Made by a program: the position numbers and the translations under genes
Notes under the pieces: generated by a model
What the model saw: only the letters and a program-made list of their open reading frames with translations
Database searches by the model: none
Told to the model about the DNA's origin: nothing
Shown here: positions 57,155-64,000 of the stretch, in pieces
How positions within the stretch are numbered: position 1 is the first letter of the stretch
Layout: every line of letters begins with the position of its first letter
Origin: Sthenelais limicola
Lineage: Eukaryota > Annelida > Polychaeta > Phyllodocida > Sigalionidae
Length of the DNA stretch: 64,000 nucleotides
Reading direction: 5' to 3'
NCBI GenBank assembly: GCA_942159475.1
Contig: OW804095.1
Coordinates: 149,472,808 to 149,536,807 of the forward strand

Positions 57155-57460
57155 ATGCCAACCACAAGGTGTGCGTGGGGGACTTGCAATAGTGATTCCT
57201 GATATAAGACCAAGGATTACATGTTGGATGTTAAGTTTTACCGCTTCCCAAAACCAGTTCTAGAGGATGAGGTGAATTTTAAGTATGTACAATGAAAAAT
57301 CCCTGTACAAAAGACCACCTTGTTAGGTTACGAATTAGACTCAATCCAAATGTCAGTCACTCCCGCACAGGAGAAGATAGACAAATTGAAATCCCTCATT
57401 GACAACATGAGGAGAAACAAGAAACACAACATTTGGACAGTAGCTAAGACAATTGGACCT
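57155..57460 (+). pseudogene. Broken THAP-domain gene fragment
   Basis: Conceptual translation from ATG gives MPTTRCAWGTCNSDS, a stop, then a lysine-rich turn and FYRFPKP. The start followed by C-x4-C and the FyxFPKP motif are the two N-terminal hallmarks of THAP zinc-finger domains, found in P-element-type transposases and related DNA-binding proteins. The later Cys-x2-His pair is not found. A second stop and a jump to a Lys-rich segment (EKIDKLKSLIDNMRRNKKHN) follow. At least three stops in about 100 codons mark it as dead. Confidence 0.5.
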
Positions 57461-57753
57461 ATCTAAGGATTTTGATTATGCATTAGAAGTGGACAAAACT
57501 TTTGCTCTCAGAGAAAATTGGGGATTGATAGCTATTGATGGAGTTCTGTCGATATCCAAAAAGGGCTGGAAGGAACTTGACTGATATTTGTACATGTCAA
57601 TGACAGACAAATGGTTGATGCTTGAGAAATCAGTTGTTGCTTTTTCCATCAACATTGCGTTGGGAAGCATATCGAAGGTATAAACCTCTAGCTTTTCATT
57701 GAGGATTACTTCCCTGTCCTATACAAGCCCATCGGGATCAATTTCAAGGCCTA

Positions 57754-57999
57754 AATCCGGCCTAAATCAATGGCTAACTTAATAAAATCTTGCAGTTTGG
57801 CCGTTTTCGGGTGCAGAGCAGGTACACCTCGATCCTTGAGGATTTTCTGTAGCTCTTTTACCGATTTGGAAGCCAATTTCTGCATGATATCGTGCAAGAA
57901 CGCTATGCTGTTGTAAAGAATCACTAAGGAATGAGCTGGTTGTTTGTACCGGGTCCAGCGCGAGGGGACACGATGAGACTGATGAGTGCCAGATGGCGG
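57754..57999 (-). pseudogene. ATG-less frame with SAP-like motif
   Basis: 82 codons open between stops on the minus strand. The segment SVKELQKILKDRGVPALHP, followed by KTAKLQDFIKLA, fits the helix-turn-helix spacing of SAP DNA-binding motifs. A further minus-strand frame lies just beyond it (about 57476-57720), in another phase and interrupted by stops, so this is probably a decayed ORF, perhaps of a transposon. It converges on the THAP fragment. The assignment rests on motif resemblance only. Confidence 0.25.
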
Positions 58000-58861
58000 T
58001 TATAAATAGCCAGCGGAGAATCAAACCTATTGATGAGGCGGAAATGACATGTTTTTGATTTCTACTCATGGAATGACAAGCATGGAATACAGGAAGTTGG
58101 TGGAGGATCCAGACAAGGGTTAATTTGCATTATGGGGGATGGGGCGGGAGGATGGGGCGGGGTTTGGGATGGGGCAGAGTGGATGAGAGGTGGATTAGAA
58201 TCAAAAGAATTGCCTTTTACTATTGTAAGTCTAATGCTTAAACCTCACTGAATGCTATGTTAAATGATGTTTTCCTGGATAATATTCTTTCTTTCTTTTA
58301 AAAAAAAGAGTTGAATGAATTCTCGTTCACAAATCGACAGTATTTCTTTACATAAATATGTATGCATAAGTTATATAATATAATGTTATAACTTAGGTAA
58401 CCAGATAGATAGATAAGAGTGGATTCATTTTCCAAGCTACCAAGAAAAGAAATATGCGATTAGTTTCTCGCTCTTAATCTCCAACAGAAACAAATCCCAG
58501 CTACTCATAATATTTCTTTTAATTCTAGGCATGGATGTGTTCTTATGCTCTCCCATCTTCTTGTGGGTACATGTCCACATGTATGCATGAGTGAAACATT
58601 AATGGTTGACATGTTGTGTTTACATGTAAGATGACATGTTTTACATGGACCTGTCATCTCTATTTCCTCCTCCGTCTGTGTTGCATGACTCTGTGAGGGA
58701 TTCAGTGCTTGGGGAATCTGTGTGATGGGATGTTGGTGAACGTGTATTAATCTCTGTGTTTGTGTATATATTCCTATATTTGGACTGGCCCTAATAACCT
58801 TTCCCTTTCTCCTGTTCTGTTTTCTTCCTCCAATCTCAGCATTCTGTCTCCGTTTAGTTTC

Positions 58862-59040
58862 CCTCTTCCTCCTTCTCCTCCTCCTCCTTCTCCTCCTCCT
58901 CCTTCTCCTCCTCCTCGTCCTTCTCCTCCTCGTCCTTCTCCTTTTCCTCCCTTCTCCTTTTCCTCCCTTCTCCTTTTCCTCCCTTCTCCTTTTCCTCCCT
59001 TCTCTTTCACTCCCTCCCTCCCTCTTCTCTTTCTCCTTTT
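58862..59040. repeat. CT-rich minisatellite
   Basis: (CCTCCTTCT) units followed by five copies of CCTTTTCCTCCCTTCT-like units. Confidence 0.9.
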
Positions 59041-59255
59041 CCTTCGTTTCAATTCAGGTAATGCATTAAATCACGTGTCTTTATATTCCCCAGAATTAGA
59101 TATCTATTATAATTAAATGTTTAAAAAACCCCAATATAGTTATAGCTTTATTACTTTAAATATATATATTCGTCCTCCCTCCCACCTTTTCCCTCCTCCC
59201 TCTATCCATCCCCAGTCTCCGCGCTTACCTGCGCTCTTATCTACACCCGGATCTA

Positions 59256-59263
59256 TGACGTCA
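59256..59263. promoter_or_regulatory. CRE palindrome TGACGTCA
   Basis: Exact consensus followed by CCAAT (TGACGTCACCAAT). This pairing of CRE and CCAAT is common in animal promoters. Confidence 0.3.
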
Positions 59264-59555
59264 CCAATAAGTGTGTGTCATATGTGTTGCGTCATAGGTA
59301 TGAGTGTACGGCACGCTTGCTGCTGATAAGGGTGTTTGTTGAGGAATTCATGATATCTTTACGACTACCGGTATCTGATATGGATATAAACATTCCCCTG
59401 GTATACACGCCTCCTTATCTTGTCTCTATATGATCCTTACACGGTTTAGAAGTATCTAGAGAATGTATTCGGCTATCGTTCATTACATCTTTATCTTTTT
59501 TTAAGTTAAGCATTTTATAATTGAAGACTTGAGTAGTTGAACCGAGATATTATAT

Positions 59556-59779
59556 GGGTCAGATTTTCAGAAAATGTACAATTCGCCTTCACCAATCCTC
59601 TCATTTAAGACAAAAATGAGCTTCAAAATGCAGTTAAATATAACAGAACTGGTACTATAAATCAATGCGATACCAAATGTACTCATATATACCCAGTATT
59701 TAACATTTTTCAGCCTAAGTTAGCCGAATTTCCTAAATGTGTACAGCTGCCAATTGTACATTTTCAGGTAATCTGACCC
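59556..59779 (+). mobile_element. MITE-A copy 24
   Basis: Subfamily A with a short internal deletion after CAATCCTCTC. Flanks ATAT and TTAT. Confidence 0.87.
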
Positions 59780-60070
59780 TTATGTATAGCTTTGGGTGAA
59801 CCACAGAACTATAATAGTTCTGTGGGTGAACGTACTAAACACATCATTATTATTATAAGATTCATGGGAAAATGATTACCTTATAAGTGGCATAGGTTTT
59901 ATTTTCGGCCAGAAAGTTTGTTTGGACATATATATATATATTGTATGTGTGTGTGGGGGTGGTGGGGGGTGTATAATATATATATACAGGTTAATAATGT
60001 CTGTGCCCCGCCATGTCCTCTGTCACCCTATGCTACATGGGTCATGACCAGACATGTTTAAACATTCAGG

Positions 60071-60133
60071 GGCTACTGTATACACCCCATAGTGTATTGG
60101 GGCTACTCCATACCCCCCACAGTGTATTGGGGC
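60071..60133 (+). repeat. Two-copy tandem repeat, about 31 bp
   Basis: GGGGCTACT followed by ATACCCCMCAGTGTATT occurs twice. Confidence 0.7.
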
Positions 60134-60812
60134 ACCTTAGGGAAGGGTCTACGGAGTCCTGGCCGTTAAATATCAAACTTCATTAAAGCAAGGGTTTTTC
60201 ATTCGATTGTGAGACATATGGCGGTGGCAACCCTGTGAGAGACCATAGGTTGGAGTGGGAGAGGTGTATCGCTAGACTGAGGAATAGTCAGGGCACAGGC
60301 CATGTACAGCAAAGGTTGTGGTTCTCATTGCCTACCCAGGCCATGTAGTCATTTCTACAAAGGTCAGCTTTCTACAAACATAAATAGCTTGATGAATAAA
60401 TAAATAATTCGTTCTCTTTGCATAACAAAAATGTATGTACCATCAAGTTGTTGAGATATTTTCTTTTCAGATTTTGACATTTTTAACTTTATAAAAATAA
60501 ACAACATTGGAAAACGCTCATTTCAGCAAAATACAGGTAGTTCCATATATGATATTACACTTATTTCCTGGAATATTGCGAATCTTTGGAAAGTTTCCAA
60601 TTTCTTGGTAGCAGTCGGTACAGTATAGACGTTGACAATACGGTATTTAACCCTAATAAAATAAATCCTAATCCGGATTAAACCGGTACCTCAGGACGCT
60701 TATCCTTGTGTTCACTTTCCAATCCTTTAATTAGAGACTTTCATAATGTAAGATCTCCAGACATTCGCCACAAAGCGTTTCTTATAATAATGGGGGTGAA
60801 GGGGGGTAAGGG

Positions 60813-60842
60813 TGTGTGTGTGTGGGGGGGGGGGGGGTGTAT
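60813..60842. repeat. GT/G run
   Basis: GTGTGTGTG followed by at least 12 G. Confidence 0.85.
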
Positions 60843-61284
60843 TCTACTGCAGAACAGAAAGAAATGAGGCAAGAATTGAGCAAGTATTTGTGACATAAGA
60901 ATATTACTAACCTATTCTATATGATATTGTTGTACACACAAACAATGGTAGCAATTTAGTAATGAATACTGGTATTTAGCATGTGATTTCCCTCTGTTTC
61001 CTACGGTGATCTATCTATTTTATATATCGCAAAAATTTATCTATTTTATAAATAATCTTTCAGTTATTATGATTCATTCGCTTTAGAAATCCTAGAATAA
61101 TGTAAAGAAATGACCCCCCCCCCCCCTCCCCCCTCTCTATCCTATATCACAATATGCACCCCAGGTTACTAGCTGGAGGCAAGCAGGCTATACTGGGGTA
61201 CTATTATACTGGCACGTTCTGCGTCTTCTCATCTTAAATACCCACATTTTAAACCTGTCTAGGGTTGACAGTGGGTAGCGTTCG

Positions 61285-61292
61285 TGACGTCA
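61285..61292. promoter_or_regulatory. CRE palindrome TGACGTCA
   Basis: GTGACGTCAC within a small GC-richer island (61255-61320). Confidence 0.3.
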
Positions 61293-61766
61293 CCACCTCC
61301 CCCTGTGCCGGGTTCATAATTTAATCATAAAGTTCTTGTGTTTTAACCTGTCATAACGCAACGCGTCCCTGTAGTTCTGACATTTCCATATTGGGTGGAA
61401 TAATAACATTATGTTTCCGCGAGTAGACCAGCTTGTATAGGCTTCTATTCTCCTGAACCAGGGAGGTTGATTATATACAGGGAATAAGGCTATTCACTCC
61501 CGGTTATAGGCTCTGCCTCGCTCCTTATAGAAATAAAGAGAACTAGCTGGAACTGAGTGGGCTGTTCTGTATAGAATAGTTTGATTACAGTATATACTAG
61601 CTAAATTTGTATAAATTCCATGTTTTAAAACACAAACGTTGAATGTATTTCATTGAAGTATTGAAGAAGAAGCTCATTGAGGGATACCATCTATAGATGA
61701 CACCTCAGACTGAGGAAATTCGGAGATGACACAACTCCCAACTTTAAAAATACCTCGGACCTCACG

Positions 61767-61986
61767 CACTCTAGGCTCAGAGCCTCTCAGATCAGATAAG
61801 AATTGTATGTTAGCGATTGGACGCCTACTGCGCTAATGGCTTTTCTTGATCAGGAGTAGGCATCCTAATGGGATTATAATGGTATTTCGCTGTCCTAATG
61901 GGATTATAGTGGCATTTTGCGGTTTGGAGCAAGACTGAGGCTTTCCCTCAGTTTGAAGGGACCCTCTCAACTTTGGGCCTAGACTA
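61767..61986 (+). mobile_element. MITE-B copy, full length
   Basis: CACTCTAGGCTCAGAG to GGGCCTAGACTA, with CACG on both sides (61763-61766 and 61987-61990). Confidence 0.82.
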
Positions 61987-63379
61987 CACGGAAAATGTCT
62001 TATTAAATCTCCCAGTAGACTTACACTGAGATTAAGTAGCAAACTGCCCAATTATGGCAGGAGTTAGTGCACAATGTTTCCCTGTCGTCTGCTTACAGAA
62101 ATGCCAGTGTGTCAGTAAAACCTCATTACGTCACGGCGTTCTGCTTTATTAAGGGACACATATATACCCGGGCATATATACTTTCCTGCTTTAATTAAAG
62201 TTCATTCAAAACTCAATTCCCAAAATGGCTTGTAAAAGTGATTAACCTTCTTAATCTGTCGGCTTTAGTAGCTTTTACTTTAAGTATGTTTATTGTCTAC
62301 TGGCGGAAAAGCCAGAGTTGTAAATGAAAGCTTAATCTATGTTTGGATACAGGACGGATTTAATATGTACAAACCGTCACACATGGGTGACCTTGAACGA
62401 CCTTCATGACCACCAAGCTGGTGGCGACGTTACGCTCCGTTGACTGTCTGTCATTTACCGGGTCATTTATCTACAGGCTTCTCGGTCACGCCCCTTGACC
62501 TCGAAACTTGACCTGGATTACTGATTGACAGGTCTAGGAAGCTCCGCCCACTTGGTACAGTTCACCAGGGTTACCTGTTGGTCCAATTATCTATACCTCG
62601 CATCGATTATGTCCCACAACTATTTCCTTCTGATTCTGCAGTAAATTAGGGTGTTGTTCTTACTGCACAATTACTGTCTCCTTGGGCTATGGATTGTTAC
62701 CATATGAATACATTTGATAGAATTAGGACAGAAAGGTTGTGCAGGGACTGAATTGTTATTGAAAAAAGTGTTATTTAGACATTTAGAGCACATTAGAGTA
62801 GTAATGTAGTATACGAAAATTAGAGTTAGAGAGACATAACTGTAGCTATGTTAAGGTAAGCAAGCAGGGCACAAACTGGAAGAAATCTAATTTGAGAAGT
62901 TCTCAATCTTTATGTCAATGTTACCCTTAGGCTATTAGGGCAAATAAAATATTCATCTTAATGTTAAACTTAATCAAATCGTTCGAGTACCAAAACTGTA
63001 TCTAATCTTTCAGGAGAAAAGTGCTCCCCTAGCAATGTTTTTTCATAAAGAAAAGAAAAGTCCTAATGTTATGTAACACTACGTAATATTAGCCAAGTTT
63101 ATCATAACAATTATTAATTATCATTAGGCTACCATTTAGTAAATATCAATGTTATATTTCAAACTCATTATTCCTGTCTTGAACTCGATCAGATCAACAC
63201 ATGTATACAGGGTCTCCTACAATAGTCAACAATAAACCAGACTGCATAGGTTGGATCATCTTTCCTTCTCTCCTCAATATTCAATAATTAAAAGTAATAT
63301 CAACAAAATTAAATCTCGTTGGTATCATATTGTAAACTTGAGACTAGAAATACCGAGAATTCGACAGATTTACTGAGTT
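61987..63379. other. Intergenic sequence left of the edge exon candidates
   Basis: 62380-62600 is GC-richer with repeated TGACCT/GGTCA half-sites (for example TTGACCTCGAAACTTGACCT), compatible with nuclear-receptor binding but unproven. The rest is AT-rich with no ORF. Confidence 0.35.
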
Positions 63380-63382
63380 TCA

Positions 63383-63610
63383 CCACAAATATCCCAAGAA
63401 TGACTCTGCCATGCGACAGCGGTCTATAGCCCCAGATTCCTCGTCCCGGAAGTCACGTTTTTCCAGCTGGTATGTTGTCAGGTGTGCTAGAGCGATCAAA
63501 GTGCCGCCTGGCGAGAGGTCAGGAAAGCTGAGTGTGAGCAATAATTGCCCTATTGTTGGGCTGGAGGCTCCGGAGGGGCAAGGCTCCCTATTATCGCCCT
63601 CTACAGTGAC
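63383..63610 (-). CDS. Possible coding exon, 76 open codons without ATG, function unknown
   Basis: On the minus strand 76 codons stay open between TGA stops at 63611-63613 and 63380-63382. The translation has a normal globular composition, with segments such as TIGQLLLTLSFPDLSPGGT and EESGAIDRCRMAESFLGYLW. The stretch is clearly more GC-rich than its neighbours. No family is recognised. It has no early Met, so it would be an internal or last exon, or a decayed gene. No strong acceptor with a pyrimidine tract is visible. A 90-codon ATG frame on the opposite strand overlaps it and looks less protein-like. Confidence 0.35.
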
Positions 63611-63621
63611 TCAGCATTGTT

Positions 63622-63714
63622 TTATAACGTTACTACTGCCCGGGTATAGATGGTTATATCTGCGTCCATGGTTACAAGTGTAGGGGGTATGGATTCCTTG
63701 TCTGATTCACTCAT
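63622..63714 (-). CDS. Possible 5' coding fragment, 30 codons
   Basis: Short frame starting ATG AGT GAA TCA and ending at TAA, just upstream of the larger open frame at 63383-63610 but out of phase with it. The acidic start (MSESDKESIPP) looks like a real N terminus. The two frames together suggest a gene interrupted by a frameshift or an unrecognised splice. The length alone is not significant. Confidence 0.2.
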   Translation of the reverse strand: MSESDKESIPPTLVTMDADITIYTRAVVTL

Positions 63715-64000
63715 GGGTGTTACTGAATTTGTTACCTTTTATGGCTTAGTTTTCTGTCCATTTGTTGGTCATGGATTTGTAACTTTAAAGTTTGTTTTTC
63801 TCAGTTTTAGTTCTTGGGTGTTGACTCATTTTCAACATATTTCCGTTCGCTCTCATTTCGCGCATCCTCGATCTCTCTCTGTGTTTTGATCTGAAAGACT
63901 GAATTATTTAGTTTCGGACACGATTTTATATTTGGATCAACCACATCCGGCGAAATATTGTCATAATGCTCCCACAAGCGGCAATTAATATCCCATGTTA

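Larger units (their letters stand above)
58000..61766. other. Intergenic sequence
   Basis: Contains MITE-A copy 24, CT, GT and C runs and two CREs. No coding signal seen. Confidence 0.45.

Noticed and set aside
59930..60000. Telomere-like GT/G repeat
   Set aside because: Irregular TA/GT/G microsatellite without TTAGGG units.

Overview
The window looks like ordinary nuclear DNA from an invertebrate animal. A lophotrochozoan, most likely a mollusc, is my best guess, but no marker here proves it. The grounds are: AT-rich and gene-poor sequence, eukaryotic promoter elements (TATA, CCAAT, GC boxes), retrotransposon tails and a tRNA-derived SINE head, many microsatellites, dense families of short non-autonomous DNA transposons, and one long animal-type leucine-rich-repeat (LRR) receptor. 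I see no operons, prokaryotic genes, CRISPR arrays, rRNA or canonical tRNA genes.

One gene is clear: a single-exon 804-residue type I membrane protein on the minus strand (45571-47985) with signal peptide, about 13 LRRs, an LRR C-terminal cap, a Thr-rich stalk, one transmembrane helix and a long cytoplasmic tail carrying an NPxY motif. A candidate poly(A) signal lies at 44812-44817, and candidate TATA, CCAAT and GC-box elements lie at 49101-49486. Weaker coding traces are a broken THAP-domain fragment (57155-57460, +), an ATG-less frame with a SAP-like motif (57754-57999, -), and two adjacent exon-like frames at the right edge (63383-63610 and 63622-63714, -) that may belong to a gene continuing past the window.

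The rest is mostly repeats. The dominant one, here called MITE-A, is a roughly 235-bp element with near-perfect 28-bp terminal inverted repeats (TIRs). There are 24 copies or fragments in both orientations, about 8% of the window. Eleven copies have identical 4-bp flanking duplications that all end in T. Several sequence subfamilies coexist. MITE-B (TIR CASTCTAGG, 12 copies or fragments, 4-bp duplications) is compatible with Chapaev-type CMC elements. Others are a TA-flanked family (TIR CAATAGGGG), a pair with TGTGATG termini, an element family with a conserved internal hairpin, 3' tails of non-LTR retrotransposons, and a SINE head.

Region by region: 0-6.6 kb is MITE-rich; 7.0-8.3 kb is a pyrimidine block; 9-14.4 kb is intergenic with GA-rich tracts; 14.6-28.7 kb is dense in MITE-A/B and other elements; 29.5-37.4 kb has CT/GA tracts, a 44-bp GC-rich minisatellite and the TGTGATG pair; 38.2-39.0 kb is a 46-bp AT-rich minisatellite; 40-45.5 kb is intergenic; 45.5-49.5 kb is the LRR gene and its flank; 50-64 kb is intergenic with a perfect 168-bp tandem duplication, the THAP and SAP traces and the right-edge exon candidates. 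All repeat calls come from comparing the sequence with itself by eye; no database was searched.
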